A stretch of 59,166 nucleotides of DNA from Azospirillum doebereinerae (GCF_003989665.1 NZ_RZIJ01000034.1:1-59166), one strand, 5' to 3'; shown: positions 46,417 to 56,991, counted from the stretch's first letter. The notes: generated from the letters alone by a model not told the origin. A program made the numbers and translations.

Positions 46417-46484
46417 GAAAAGCCGATCGCCCGGATCGGCACACCGCGCCCAGGTTGCGGCGCGCTACGAGGACACGCAGGACC

Positions 46485-47174
46485 ATGGCCGCTCCATCGC
46501 TCAACGTTCAGCCGCTCGACACCGGAACGACCTTCCGCAGTCAGGTCTATCACGCGCTGAAGCAGGCGATCACGGAGATGGACATCTACGACCACGACGA
46601 CGAGATCCGCCTGGACGAGCGCCAGCTCAGCGACCTTCTCGGCGTCAGCCGCACCCCCATCCGCGAGGCGCTGACCCTGCTGGAGCAGGAGGGCTTCATC
46701 CGCCTGCAGCCGCGACGGGGCATCTTCGTCATCCGCAAGACCAAGACCGAGATCATCGAGATGATCCAGGTCTGGGCGGCGCTGGAAAGCATGGCGGCGC
46801 GCATGGCGGCGCAGAGCGCCCCGGCGGCCGAGATCCACAAGCTGTGGGACCTGTTCGGCGGCTTCGAGGAACGGCGCCCGACCGACCATGTCAGTGAGTA
46901 TTCCGACGCCAACATCGCCTTCCACAAGAGCATCATCCAGCTCAGCGGGTCGAAGCTGATCCAGGACGTCACCGACAACCTGTTCATCCACATCCGGGCG
47001 ATCCGCAAGCTGACCATCGGCCAGGACAACCGGGCCGAGCGCTCGATCCACGACCACAAGGCGATCATCAAGGCCCTGGAGGCCCGCGACGCCGATCTGG
47101 CCGAGCGTCTAGTCCGCGAGCACACCATCGGGCTGGCCGCCCATGTCGAGAAGCACTGCGACTTCCTGAACTGA
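46485..47174 (+). CDS. GntR-family (FCD) regulator, candidate oxalate-regulon repressor
   Basis: 229 residues from the ATG at 46485 (MAAPSLNVQPLDTGTTFRSQ). Winged helix at about 20-85 (DERQLSDLLGVSRTPIREALTLLEQEGFIRLQPRRG), then an FCD domain with metal-type ligands in DANIAFHKSI, SIHDHKAI and VREHTIGLAAHV. Upstream ATG at 46395 would add unrelated residues. It is the only GntR gene in the OxlT/PanE/CBS region, so I propose it binds TGGTATACCA; this is inference from neighbourhood and from GntR operators being short palindromes. Confidence 0.88.
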   Translation: MAAPSLNVQPLDTGTTFRSQVYHALKQAITEMDIYDHDDEIRLDERQLSDLLGVSRTPIREALTLLEQEGFIRLQPRRGIFVIRKTKTEIIEMIQVWAALESMAARMAAQSAPAAEIHKLWDLFGGFEERRPTDHVSEYSDANIAFHKSIIQLSGSKLIQDVTDNLFIHIRAIRKLTIGQDNRAERSIHDHKAIIKALEARDADLAERLVREHTIGLAAHVEKHCDFLN

Positions 47175-47210
47175 GGCTTCCAAGACGGGGCGGTTCGCCT
47201 CTCCCACCGG

Positions 47211-48683
47211 TCAGACCGTTTCCGTCTGCCGCGCGGCCCCGGCCGGCGCGGCGGGCGGCTCGTCCTCGGCGTCGATGGTGACGACGCGCAGGCTGTTGGT
47301 CATGCCGGGCGTGCCGAAGGGAACGCCGGCCGTCACCACCAGCGGCTGGCCCGTGCGGCCGATGCCGGCGGCGGTGGCCGCCGAGGCGGCGCGGCCGACC
47401 ATCTCCGAGAAGTTCTGCACGTCGTCGGTCCACACCGCGTGGACGCCCCAGGCCAGCGACAGGCGCCGGGCGGTCTCGCGCCGGGCGCTGAGGCCGAGGA
47501 TCGGCACCGTCGGCCGCTCCCGCGCCGCGCGCAGCGTGGTGGAGCCGGTGGTGGTGAAGGTGACGATCCCGGCCGCCGAGATCGTCTCGGCGATCTGCCG
47601 GGCGGCGGCGGTCAGGGCGTCGGGCGCGGTCGCCTCCGGGTGGGGATGCTCGGCGTCCATAATGCGGCGGTAGAGCGGATCGCGTTCCACCTTGTGGACG
47701 ATGCGGTTCATCATCGCCACCGCCTCCACCGGGTAGCGGCCGGACGCCGATTCCGCCGACAGCATCACCGCGTCGGCCCCGTCGTAGACCGCGTTGGCGA
47801 CGTCCGACGCCTCGGCGCGGGTGGGCGTCGGCTCGGCGATCATCGATTCCAGCATCTGGGTGGCGACGATCACCGGCTTGCCCATGGCGCGGCTGAGCCG
47901 GATGATCCTCTTCTGGAGGCCCGGCACATCCTCCGGCGGCAACTCCACGCCGAGATCGCCGCGCGCGACCATCACGGCGTCGGACAGTTCGATGATGCGG
48001 TCCAGCGTCGGCAAGGCGGCGGGCTTCTCGATCTTGGTCATCACATGGGCGCGGTCGCCGATCAGGGCGCGCGCCTCCTCGATGTCCTCCGGGCGCTGGA
48101 CGAAGCTGAGGCCGATCCAGTCCACCCCCAGTTCCAGGCCGAAGGCGAGGTCGCTGCGGTCCTTCTCCGACAGGGCGGTCAGGGCCAGCGCGGTGCCGGG
48201 GACGTTGACGCCCTTGCGGTCGGACAGGGTGCCGCCGGCGATCACCTCGGTCTCGGCGAAATCGGCGCCGCAGGCCAGCACGCGCAGACGGATGCGCCCG
48301 TCGTTCAGCAGCAGGTCGTGGCCGGGCTCCAGGCTGGCGAAGACCTCCGGGTGGGGCAGGGCGACGCGCTTCCGGTCGCCCGGCCGGCGGTCGAGATCGA
48401 GCCGGAACGAGTCGCCGATGCCCAGATCCACCGGCCCGTAGGCGAAGGTGCCGACCCGCAGCTTCGGCCCCTGGAGGTCGAGCAGCACGCCGATCGGGCG
48501 GCCCAGCCGGTCCTCGGCGGCGCGGATGCGGGCGTAGCGCAGGGCGTGCTCGGGCTGGGTGCCGTGGCTGGCGTTCAGACGGAAGACGTTCACGCCGGCC
48601 TGCGCAAGGGCGACGATCTGGGCTTCGGTCGAACTCGCCGGACCCAGCGTCGCGACGATCTTGGTGCTGCGGTGGAGCGGCAT
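47211..48683 (-). CDS. pyk: pyruvate kinase
   Basis: 490 residues from the ATG at 48683 (MPLHRSTKIVATLGPASS), with AAGGAAG upstream; an upstream extension is not homologous. Catalytic and metal sites: RLNASHG, LDLQGPKLRVG, VMTKIEKPAALP (catalytic Lys, phosphate binding), MVARGDLGVELPPEDV and VIVATQMLESMI. Converts PEP and ADP to pyruvate and ATP. Convergent with the GntR gene and divergent from the NUDIX gene; the pyrophosphate-dikinase-like gene is close by. Confidence 0.97.
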   Translation of the reverse strand: MPLHRSTKIVATLGPASSTEAQIVALAQAGVNVFRLNASHGTQPEHALRYARIRAAEDRLGRPIGVLLDLQGPKLRVGTFAYGPVDLGIGDSFRLDLDRRPGDRKRVALPHPEVFASLEPGHDLLLNDGRIRLRVLACGADFAETEVIAGGTLSDRKGVNVPGTALALTALSEKDRSDLAFGLELGVDWIGLSFVQRPEDIEEARALIGDRAHVMTKIEKPAALPTLDRIIELSDAVMVARGDLGVELPPEDVPGLQKRIIRLSRAMGKPVIVATQMLESMIAEPTPTRAEASDVANAVYDGADAVMLSAESASGRYPVEAVAMMNRIVHKVERDPLYRRIMDAEHPHPEATAPDALTAAARQIAETISAAGIVTFTTTGSTTLRAARERPTVPILGLSARRETARRLSLAWGVHAVWTDDVQNFSEMVGRAASAATAAGIGRTGQPLVVTAGVPFGTPGMTNSLRVVTIDAEDEPPAAPAGAARQTETV

Positions 48684-48859
48684 GGCGATGAGCTTCCTTG
48701 TGCGCCCCGTAAGCAGGGCGGACGAACGGTGTGTCGGGGCGGATGCTGGGATCGCCGGGGTTGGAGGGTCAACCGCAGGGGGTGCCCTTTTCCGCATGGT
48801 GAGACACCCGCACCGGCCCTGCGGTGGACAGCCCGCCAAGGCCAAGCCACACTGACGCC

Positions 48860-49624
48860 ATGACAACCCTCCCCGTGGAACCGCGCCCGGCCGCGTCCCT
48901 CGTCCTGCTGCGCGATGGCGCGGAAGGCTTGGAACTCTTCATGATCGAACGGCACGGGGGACTGCGCTTCGCCCCCGGCGCCACCGTGTTTCCCGGCGGG
49001 CGGCTGGAGGGGGAGGACCACGCGCCGGGCTGGCGGCGCTTCTGGCCGGACGGTGCGGCTCCGGCCGACCTGCCCCAGCGCGTCGCCGCTCTCCGCGAGG
49101 CTTTCGAGGAATGCGGGCTGCTGCTGACCGACGACCCGCCGGACGCCGCGCGGCTGGAGTCGCTGCGCCGGGCGATGGCGGCCGGTCGGATCTTCGCCGA
49201 GGCCCTGGACGAGGCCGCGTTGGTCCCGGCGCCGGCCCGCGCGGTTCCCTTCAGCCGCTGGGTGACGCCGGACACGCTGCCGCGCCGATTCGACACGCTG
49301 TTCCTCCTGGCGCGCCTGCCGCCCGGCCAGACCCCGGTGATGGACGGCGGCGAAGCGGTCGCCGGGCGGTGGACCACGCCGCGTCGCATCCTGGCCGACG
49401 CCGACGCCGGGACGTGCCGGCTGGTCTTCGTGACCCGGATGATCCTGCTGCGTCTGGCCGGCTGCGCCGACCCGGACTCGGCGCTCCGTCTGGCGGCGGG
49501 CTGCGACCTGTCGCCGATCCAGCCGGGTGTGGTGGAGACGCCGGCCGGTCCGGTGTTTCGGATACCCGCCGGCTGCGGGTTCCATCCAATCGACACCCCT
49601 GTCGAAAAAGTCACTCTTGGGTAA
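48860..49624 (+). CDS. NUDIX hydrolase
   Basis: 254 residues from the ATG at 48860 (MTTLPVEPRPAASLVLLRDG). The Nudix box is split by a long insertion: GGRLEGED, then after about 30 residues REAFEECGLLL carries the REUXEExG core. This layout resembles the NUDT19/RNU-type CoA or nucleoside-diphosphate-linked pyrophosphatases. Substrate unknown. It is followed within 132 bp by the PPDK-like gene on the same strand. Confidence 0.88.
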   Translation: MTTLPVEPRPAASLVLLRDGAEGLELFMIERHGGLRFAPGATVFPGGRLEGEDHAPGWRRFWPDGAAPADLPQRVAALREAFEECGLLLTDDPPDAARLESLRRAMAAGRIFAEALDEAALVPAPARAVPFSRWVTPDTLPRRFDTLFLLARLPPGQTPVMDGGEAVAGRWTTPRRILADADAGTCRLVFVTRMILLRLAGCADPDSALRLAAGCDLSPIQPGVVETPAGPVFRIPAGCGFHPIDTPVEKVTLG

Positions 49625-49756
49625 GAAAGTGTAAGTCTTGCACGCATTCCGCATTGTGAAAATTGCCTAAAAGTGCTGTTGTGCACTGCGGTGCAAACAC
49701 CCAATTTTATAGGATGGCCCGGTACGGTCCGGGATACGGCTAAGGAGGAACGGCGC
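49625..49756 (+). promoter_or_regulatory. AT-rich leader upstream of the PPDK-like gene
   Basis: The 132-bp gap is clearly AT-richer than its surroundings. It contains an inverted repeat GTTGTGCAC-TGCG-GTGCAAAC (49678-49698) and a -10-like box TTTTATAGG (49704-49712), and ends with AAGGAGG (49742-49748) 8 bases before the start. This looks like the gene's own promoter, with an operator. Confidence 0.45.
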
Positions 49757-51535
<1,779 letters not shown>

Positions 51536-51538
51536 GGA

Positions 51539-52468
51539 TCAGGCGCGCATCAGGGCGCGCAGGTGGGCGGCGCAGCCCTCGGCCAGCCCGACCGCGTCGT
51601 AGCCGCCCTCCAGCACCGAGACCACCCGGCCGCCGCAGTGGCGGTCGGCGGTCTCGACCAGCTTGCGCGTCACCCATTCGAAATCGGCGCCGGTCAGGCC
51701 GAGCTGGGCCAGCGGGTCGCGCGCGTGGGCGTCGAAGCCGGCGGAGATCAGCAGCAACTCCGGGGCGAAGGCCTCCAGCGCCGGCAGGATGGCCCGCTCC
51801 ATCGCCTGGCGGAACTCGACGGAGCCGCTGTAGGGCTCCAGCGGCAGGTTGAGGATGTTGTCGGCGACCCCGCGCTCCCAGGGCGCGCCGGTTCCGGGGT
51901 AGAGCGGCGACTGGTGGGTCGAGGCGAAGAACAGCTCCGGATCGTCGGTGAACATCGACTGGGTGCCGTTGCCGTGGTGCACGTCGAAATCGACGACCGC
52001 GATGCGGGAGAGCCCGTGGCGGTCGCGCGCGTGCAGCGCGCCAACGGCGATGTTGTTGAACACGCAGAACCCCATGGCGCGGGCCGGCTCGGCGTGGTGG
52101 CCGCAGGGACGGACGGCGCAGAAGGCGTTGGCGGCCTCGCCCGTCATCACCGCGTCGACTGCCGCGCAGACCGACCCGGCGGCGCGCAGGATGGCGCCGC
52201 GCGATCCCGGCGACAGCAGCGTGTCGCCGTCGAGCCGGTGGTAGCCTTGCGCCGGCACGCCGTCCAGAACCATGTCCACATAGGCGCGATCGTGCACGCG
52301 GGCGAGCTGCTCGACGCCGGCCTCGGGCGCGTCGCGGCGTTCCAGGCCGCGGAATTCCTCGCGGTCCAGCACCTCCCAAACCACGGCGAGCCGCTCCGGT
52401 GCTTCGGGGTGGCCGGGGCCGGTGTCGTGGGCGAAGCAATCGGAATGCGTGAAGATCAGGGTCGTCAC
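51539..52468 (-). CDS. histone-deacetylase-family amidohydrolase
   Basis: 309 residues from a GTG at 52468 (MTTLIFTHSDCFAHDTGPGH); GGGAG lies 10 bases upstream. Catalytic His pair in RPCGHHAEPARAMGFCVFNN, Zn ligands in VVDFDVHHGNGT and SAGFDAHARDP, and the EGGYD tail. The class II HDAC-like/acetylpolyamine amidohydrolase group removes acyl groups from lysine or amines. It follows the CBS-1 gene by 79 bp on the same strand, so it may share the TGGTATACCA-controlled promoter at 53062. Confidence 0.92.
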   Translation of the reverse strand: MTTLIFTHSDCFAHDTGPGHPEAPERLAVVWEVLDREEFRGLERRDAPEAGVEQLARVHDRAYVDMVLDGVPAQGYHRLDGDTLLSPGSRGAILRAAGSVCAAVDAVMTGEAANAFCAVRPCGHHAEPARAMGFCVFNNIAVGALHARDRHGLSRIAVVDFDVHHGNGTQSMFTDDPELFFASTHQSPLYPGTGAPWERGVADNILNLPLEPYSGSVEFRQAMERAILPALEAFAPELLLISAGFDAHARDPLAQLGLTGADFEWVTRKLVETADRHCGGRVVSVLEGGYDAVGLAEGCAAHLRALMRA

Positions 52469-52547
52469 GGAACGGTTCTCCCATGGGAAAGCGCCGCCGC
52501 GTGCGCGGCGGCACGGCGGCGGCGCGGGGCCGGCAGGCGATCTGGAC

Positions 52548-52994
52548 TCAGTGCAGGTGGAGCGTCGGCGAAGCCGGCAGCGGTTCGGCCGCGCTCAGTT
52601 CCTGCAATTGCAGCTTGGTGAAGTCGCGCGCGCTGACGACGCCGACCAGATGCCCGTCGTCGAGCACCGGCAGGTGCCGGATGTGGTGGCGGTCCATCAG
52701 GTGCAGCGCGTGGTGCAGGCTGTCGCTTGGCGCGCAGGTGATGGGCGCGCGGGTCATCAACTGCGAGACCGGCATCGGCAGCAGGGACGAGCCGCGCTCC
52801 AGCAGGGCGTGCACGATGTCGCGTTCCGACAGCACGCCGGCCAGCGTGTTGCCCTCGGTCCGGCAGACCTCCTTGACGAGCAGCGCGCTGACGTTTTCCG
52901 CCTTCATCAACTGGATCGCCTCGGCCACCGTCGCCGTGGTGCGGACGGCGACGACGCGGGATTCCTTGGTGCGCAGAATGTGTTCGACCCTCAT
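52548..52994 (-). CDS. CBS-domain pair protein 1
   Basis: 148 residues from the ATG at 52994 (MRVEHILRTKESRVVAVR), with GGAGG 7-8 bases upstream. Two CBS modules (about 8-65 and 75-135) forming one Bateman module, with GVLSERDIVHALLERG and HLPVLDDGHLVGVVSARDF at the nucleotide-binding ends. Paralogue of the gene at 58075 (same length, same MRVExIL start). Such modules bind adenosyl ligands and sense energy state, but the partner is unknown. TGGTATACCA at 53062 lies 67 bp upstream, overlapping a TTGATT-N16-TATACC promoter on this strand. Confidence 0.9.
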   Translation of the reverse strand: MRVEHILRTKESRVVAVRTTATVAEAIQLMKAENVSALLVKEVCRTEGNTLAGVLSERDIVHALLERGSSLLPMPVSQLMTRAPITCAPSDSLHHALHLMDRHHIRHLPVLDDGHLVGVVSARDFTKLQLQELSAAEPLPASPTLHLH

Positions 52995-53061
52995 GGCGTG
53001 TCCTCCGTGGTGCTGGCGTGGGGAAGCGGGGACGGATGATCGCGGCGATCCATGGGCATTA

Positions 53062-53071
53062 TGGTATACCA
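53062..53071. promoter_or_regulatory. perfect TGGTATACCA palindrome upstream of CBS-1
   Basis: On the minus strand its TATACC is the -10-like element of a TTGATT-N16-TATACC promoter directed at CBS-1 and the HDAC-like gene. A repressor bound here would block RNA polymerase. Confidence 0.65.
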
Positions 53072-53251
53072 AATACAGTACGCCAATCAAACAATTTCAC
53101 CGTTGCGGATAATTTCGCGGGCGGTGGATCGCTGTGGACATCTTGCTGTTGAAACAGCGGATTTTAAAGATATTCCGCGATACGGTATGTTTGAAACGCA
53201 TGCCTTGCTGCGGTGCGAAATGCGAAATACGCATAACGGGTATTCGGTACC

Positions 53252-53261
53252 TTGTATACCA
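53252..53261. promoter_or_regulatory. TTGTATACCA, one-mismatch operator copy
   Basis: Differs from TGGTATACCA at one base. It lies 87 bp before the small membrane gene at 53349. Confidence 0.5.
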
Positions 53262-53348
53262 AGAACCTTGCCCCATCTGTTGCAGTGCGTCATAACGGAA
53301 CCCTGACAAGAAAAAAGCCCACACACCGAGATTTCTGGAGCGACGAAC

Positions 53349-53552
53349 ATGTTGGAAATGCTGGCTCTCGCGCTTGTGCTCTCCGTCTTCGCCGGAACGG
53401 TGCATCATCTGCTGGTGGCGCGGGTCGGCGCCGCCCAGGCCGAGTCCGAGCGTTTCACCACCAGCCCGCTCCGCCGCGTCAACCCGGTGAAGGCGGAGAC
53501 CGAGGACGAGGCCCCCGGTCCGAGTTGGGCGAGCTTCCCCCGCGCGTTCTGA
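53349..53552 (+). CDS. small membrane-anchored protein, unknown function
   Basis: 67 residues. An N-terminal hydrophobic segment (MLEMLALALVLSVFAGTVHHLL) is followed by a hydrophilic tail. GGAG sits 10 bases before the ATG. I know no family. It carries its own strong terminator immediately after, which supports a real transcript. Confidence 0.55.
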   Translation: MLEMLALALVLSVFAGTVHHLLVARVGAAQAESERFTTSPLRRVNPVKAETEDEAPGPSWASFPRAF

Positions 53553-53587
53553 TTCGCCCGAATTCCGATCGGAAGCCCACAGGCATG

Positions 53588-53619
53588 AAAAAGGCGGCCC
53601 CCGACGGGGCCGCCTTTTT
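53588..53619. terminator. strong intrinsic terminator, bidirectional
   Basis: AAAAAGGCGGCCCC (53588-53601), loop CGAC, GGGGCCGCCTTTTT (53606-53619): a perfect 14-bp stem ending in five T on the plus strand and five T on the minus strand. It ends both the small membrane gene and the convergent acetyltransferase gene. Confidence 0.95.
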
Positions 53620-53643
53620 CGTTGCCGGAACGGCGATGGGCGC

Positions 53644-54084
53644 TCAAGCCAGCGGCAGCACCAGCTGGAACGCTTTGATGGTCATCCGCTTGCGGTGGTA
53701 GAAGCGGTGAGCCTCGCCGCGCTGGACGCCCGACACGATCTCCAATTGGGCGCAGCCGCGCTCGCGCGCCTCGGCGGTCAACCAGTCGAACAGCTTGTCG
53801 CCCAGCCCGTAGGACCGCTTCTGCGACGCGGTCACCAGATCCTCCACATACATGTAGCGCCCGCGCGACAGCGTCTCGTGCACACGGAAGCCGCCGCAGC
53901 CGGCGACCTCGCCGTCAATCCGCACCAGGGCCAGCGTGTAGCCGTCATCCATCTGCCGGCGGATCTGCGCGCGGTAGACGTCCGGGTCGGCCAGATGGGT
54001 CCGCAATTCCTTCATGACCGGAAAGCTGGCCGCGATGTCGGCGTCGTCCCGGGCGAGGACGATCTCGACGGTTTGCTGCTCCAT
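53644..54084 (-). CDS. GNAT-family N-acetyltransferase
   Basis: 146 residues from the ATG at 54084 (MEQQTVEIVLARDDADIAAS), with AAGGAG 9 bases upstream. GNAT motifs: YVEDLVTASQKRSYGLGDKLF (acetyl-CoA pyrophosphate loop, QKRSYGLG) and LEIVSGVQRGEAHRFYHRKRM at the C-terminus. Substrate unknown. The 17-bp-armed palindrome at 54229 lies 145 bp upstream. Confidence 0.88.
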   Translation of the reverse strand: MEQQTVEIVLARDDADIAASFPVMKELRTHLADPDVYRAQIRRQMDDGYTLALVRIDGEVAGCGGFRVHETLSRGRYMYVEDLVTASQKRSYGLGDKLFDWLTAEARERGCAQLEIVSGVQRGEAHRFYHRKRMTIKAFQLVLPLA

Positions 54085-54228
54085 GGCGCTCGTCTCCTTC
54101 TTTTGAGGCGTGTCGGTGGGGATGGGCGGAACCACCCAGGAGCCCGGGATCCACAGCGGAGGAAGCCGTGTCCGTGGTCGCGGGGCCAGGGGTTCGGAGC
54201 GCGCCGCAGGGGCCTGGGTGCCGCTCTC

Positions 54229-54265
54229 GGCCGCGCTCTGGCATACCATATGCCAGAGCGCGGCC
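54229..54265. promoter_or_regulatory. 37-bp palindrome, perfect 17-bp arms
   Basis: Arms 54229-54245 and 54249-54265 are exact inverted copies around CCA. The inner part, CTGGCATA-CCA-TATGCCAG, resembles the TGGTATACCA family but with a different centre. It can form a cruciform or RNA hairpin. No T-run follows. Confidence 0.6.
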
Positions 54266-54353
54266 ATTCAGCAAGACGGAAAAAGGGGCGGCGGACTGAG
54301 GGGGGTTAAAACAATTGGGGATGCCACTAATCGGTTTACAAGGGGTCGGCATC

Positions 54354-54363
54354 TGGTATACCA
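54354..54363. promoter_or_regulatory. perfect TGGTATACCA palindrome upstream of oxlT-2
   Basis: Its TATACC follows TTTACA (54335-54340) by 16 bases, forming a plus-strand promoter for oxlT-2, so a repressor bound here would cover the -10 element. Same geometry as at CBS-1. Confidence 0.65.
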
Positions 54364-54552
54364 TATTGATAATTCCAGATATGAAACTCAGACCTTCACA
54401 TCTGGCCGGGTCTCAAAGCACCCCAACAGGGGCTGTGGAGGCCGCGGCGCCGCATTCCGCCGCGCTTCCTCCGCCTTCCAAACCACAAAAGCATCGAGAC
54501 AAGAACAACGCCCGACCTGGAAGAGAGCACGCTTCAAAGGAGGAATGAAAAA

Positions 54553-55857
54553 ATGCACCAATCCCAATCCGGAGTCCAAAACGGACCTCTCGGCGGTCGA
54601 TGGATGCAATTGGTCATTGGCGTCATCTGCATGTCGATGATCGCCAATCTTCAGTACGGCTGGACCCTGTTCGTCACCCCCATCGAAGAAAAGCACCAGT
54701 GGGGCCGGGCGGCGATCCAGGTGGCCTTCACCATCTTCGTGGTGACCGAGACCTGGCTGGTGCCGGTCGAAGGCTGGTTCGTGGACAAGTTCGGGCCGCG
54801 CATCGTCGTGGTCGTCGGTGGCGCCCTCTGCGCGCTGGCCTGGGCCATCAACTCCGTCGCGGATTCGCTGGCGATGCTGTATCTGGGCGCGGCGATCGGC
54901 GGCATCGGCGCCGGCGGCGTCTACGGCACCTGCGTCGGCAACGCGCTGAAGTGGTTCCCCGACCGGCGCGGTCTGGCGGCGGGCATCACGGCGGCCGGCT
55001 TCGGCGCCGGTTCGGCCCTGACCGTCGTTCCCATCGCCAACATGATCGCGTCGTCCGGCTACGAGGCGACCTTCATGACCTTCGGCCTTGGCCAGGGCGC
55101 CGTCGTCTTCCTGCTCGCCTGGTTCCTGGCCGAGCCGCACGCCGACCAACTGCCCAAGGTGACGAGCGCGTCGGTCAACCAGAGCCGCCGCAACTACACC
55201 CCGCAGGAGATGCTGAAGACTCCGACCTTCTGGGTCATGTATCTGATGTTCGCCATGGTGGCGGCGGGCGGCCTGATGGCGACGGCCCAGCTCGGCCCCA
55301 TTGCCAAGGACTTCCACCTCGACGGCGTTCCCGTCAGCATCATGGGCCTGACCTTGCCGGCGCTGACCTTCGCCCTGTCGATCGACCGCGTGCTGAACGG
55401 CCTGACCCGTCCCTTCTTCGGCTGGGTGTCGGACAACATCGGCCGCGAGAACACCATGTTCATCGCCTTCGCCATCGAATGCGTCGGCATCCTGGCGCTG
55501 AACCAGTGGGGCCACAACCCGGTCGCCTTCGTGATCCTGACCGGTCTGGTCTTCTTCGCCTGGGGCGAGATCTACAGCCTGTTCCCCGCCTGCTGCGGCG
55601 ACAGCTTCGGCTCGAAGTTCGCGACGACCAACGCCGGGCTGCTCTACACCGCCAAGGGGACCGCGTCGCTGGTCGTGCCCTTCGCCAACGTCGCCGTGGC
55701 CTCCACGGGAAGCTGGCAGGCGGTGTTCTTCTTCGCCGCCGCGGTGAACGCCATCGCCGCCTTCCTCGCCCTGTTCGTCCTGAAGCCGATGCGCGCCCGG
55801 CAGATCGCCGAATCCGCGCCGACCCGCGTCAAGCTGGCGACCGAGGGCGCCGACTGA
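54553..55857 (+). CDS. oxlT: OxlT-type MFS transporter 2 (oxalate/formate antiporter family)
   Basis: 434 residues, about 12 membrane segments, with AAGGAGG 9 bases before the ATG. Near-identical to the paralogue at 43900 in most segments; they differ mainly in the loop between TM6 and TM7 and at the termini. Shared boxes include VEGWFVDKFGPRIVV, CVGNALKWFPDRRGLAAGI and FACCGDxFGSKFATTNAGLL-type segments. Carries oxalate/formate-like anions. Operator overlap suggests induction by substrate. Confidence 0.88.
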   Translation: MHQSQSGVQNGPLGGRWMQLVIGVICMSMIANLQYGWTLFVTPIEEKHQWGRAAIQVAFTIFVVTETWLVPVEGWFVDKFGPRIVVVVGGALCALAWAINSVADSLAMLYLGAAIGGIGAGGVYGTCVGNALKWFPDRRGLAAGITAAGFGAGSALTVVPIANMIASSGYEATFMTFGLGQGAVVFLLAWFLAEPHADQLPKVTSASVNQSRRNYTPQEMLKTPTFWVMYLMFAMVAAGGLMATAQLGPIAKDFHLDGVPVSIMGLTLPALTFALSIDRVLNGLTRPFFGWVSDNIGRENTMFIAFAIECVGILALNQWGHNPVAFVILTGLVFFAWGEIYSLFPACCGDSFGSKFATTNAGLLYTAKGTASLVVPFANVAVASTGSWQAVFFFAAAVNAIAAFLALFVLKPMRARQIAESAPTRVKLATEGAD

Positions 55858-55938
55858 CAGGACGCCGGCCTTAAGGACGCGTGAGACGAAGCCGGACCCG
55901 GTCCAGCCGGGGGGCGTGGACCGGGGAAGGTTTCGACC

Positions 55939-55988
55939 AAGCGCACCGACACTGCGGCCGTAGCCCCGGCCCCGGAGTCGGTGCGCTT
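55939..55988. terminator. hairpin after oxlT-2
   Basis: AAGCGCACCGAC (55939-55950) and GTCGGTGCGCTT (55977-55988) are a perfect 12-bp stem around a GC-rich loop that folds further. The T-run after it is poor, so it is a weak terminator or processing hairpin between oxlT-2 and the TauE gene. Confidence 0.5.
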
Positions 55989-56023
55989 CGCGTTTGAGAG
56001 CCGCTTCGTTCTTCTTGATATTC

Positions 56024-56031
56024 TGTATACA
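56024..56031. promoter_or_regulatory. TGTATACA palindrome upstream of the TauE/SafE gene
   Basis: A perfect 8-bp palindrome 46 bp before the start, in an AT-rich patch (TTCTGTATACACAATACGG). It shares the GTATAC core with TGGTATACCA but not the flanks, so its membership in that family is uncertain. Confidence 0.35.
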
Positions 56032-56076
56032 CAATACGGATTGGGCGGTCAACGCCCGAAAGCATGGGAGACGCGC

Positions 56077-56820
56077 ATGCTGTCCATGAGTCTTCTTATG
56101 GTGGCGGCCTTCGCCTCCGGGGCGCTGAACGCGGTCGCCGGGGGCGGAGCCTTCATCACCTTTCCCGCCTTGCTGTTCGCCGGGGTGCCGCCGGTCAGCG
56201 CCAACGCGTCGAGCACCGTCGCGCTGTTCCCGGGGCAGGCGGCCAGCAGTTGGGCCTACCGGCGCGAGATCGGCGGCGTCGCCGAGGTCAACGTCACGCA
56301 ATTCGCCATCCTCAGCCTGATCGGCGGTCTGGTCGGCGCCGTGCTGCTGCTGGTGACACCGAACGCGCTGTTCGCCGATTTCGTGCCCTGGCTGCTGGCG
56401 TTCGCCACCGGGGTCTTCGCCATCGGCCATTACGCGCCGGGCGTGGTGTCCCGGCTGCGGCTGGGTGGGCGCGGCGTGCTGGTCGTGCAGTTTCTCATCG
56501 CCGTCTATGGCGGCTATTTCGGCGGCGGGATCGGTTTCCTGATGCTGGCGGCGCTGACGCTGTTCGGGCTGCGCGACATCCACGCCATGAACGGCCTGCG
56601 CATCCTGCTCGCCATGCTGATGAACGGCGCGGCGGTGGCCGCCTTCGCTTTCGCCGGCGCGGTGTCCTGGCCGGAGACGCTGGCAATGGCCGTGGCGGCG
56701 GTGGCCGGCGGCTATGCGGGAGCCATTGGCGCCAAACGGGTCGATCCCAGGCGTCTGAAAACCGGAGTCGTCCTGATCGGCGCGGCGCTGACCCTTTATT
56801 TCTTCGCCAAAGGTGCGTGA
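56077..56820 (+). CDS. TauE/SafE-family anion exporter
   Basis: 247 residues from the ATG at 56077 (MLSMSLLMVAAFASGALNAV), GGGAG 6 bases upstream. About 8 membrane segments; GALNAVAGGGAFITFPALL and YGGYFGGGIGFLMLA are the two TauE/SafE repeat motifs. The family moves sulfite, sulfoacetate or other organic anions. Placed between oxlT-2 and the PanE-like gene, it may carry a C2 anion, though the substrate is not shown by sequence. Confidence 0.85.
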   Translation: MLSMSLLMVAAFASGALNAVAGGGAFITFPALLFAGVPPVSANASSTVALFPGQAASSWAYRREIGGVAEVNVTQFAILSLIGGLVGAVLLLVTPNALFADFVPWLLAFATGVFAIGHYAPGVVSRLRLGGRGVLVVQFLIAVYGGYFGGGIGFLMLAALTLFGLRDIHAMNGLRILLAMLMNGAAVAAFAFAGAVSWPETLAMAVAAVAGGYAGAIGAKRVDPRRLKTGVVLIGAALTLYFFAKGA

Positions 56821-56879
56821 TCCGGTCCATCCGGCCGGTTTCCGGCCCTTCTCGTCGGTCTCCCCACTTTCCGCATTGA

Positions 56880-56900
56880 CATACGGTATGTGGTATACCA
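56880..56900. promoter_or_regulatory. double palindrome CATACGGTATG + TGGTATACCA
   Basis: CATAC-G-GTATG (56880-56890) abuts the perfect TGGTATACCA (56891-56900). A -35-like TTGACA (56876-56881) overlaps the left half, so binding would block the promoter of the PanE-like/CBS-2 unit. A related ATACGGTAT occurs at 53180. Confidence 0.7.
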
Positions 56901-56991
56901 AACTCCACATACAGTCAGAGCAACCGACTGTTGGCCGCCGCTGCAAAGGCTGCCCGGCCACAAGGCCGACAACGGGGGAGAGGGATCGGGC

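Larger units (their letters stand above)
52995..53348. other. 354-bp divergent intergenic region, AT-rich
   Basis: Holds TGGTATACCA (53062-53071), a related ATAC-G-GTAT site (53180-53188) and TTGTATACCA (53252-53261). Clearly AT-richer than the coding DNA. No supported gene; short frames here have none of the coding bias of the neighbours. Confidence 0.6.
54085..54552. other. 468-bp divergent intergenic region between GNAT and oxlT-2
   Basis: Contains the long palindrome 54229-54265 and TGGTATACCA at 54354. No supported gene: candidate frames here lack the GC-rich third positions of the neighbours. Confidence 0.6.
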
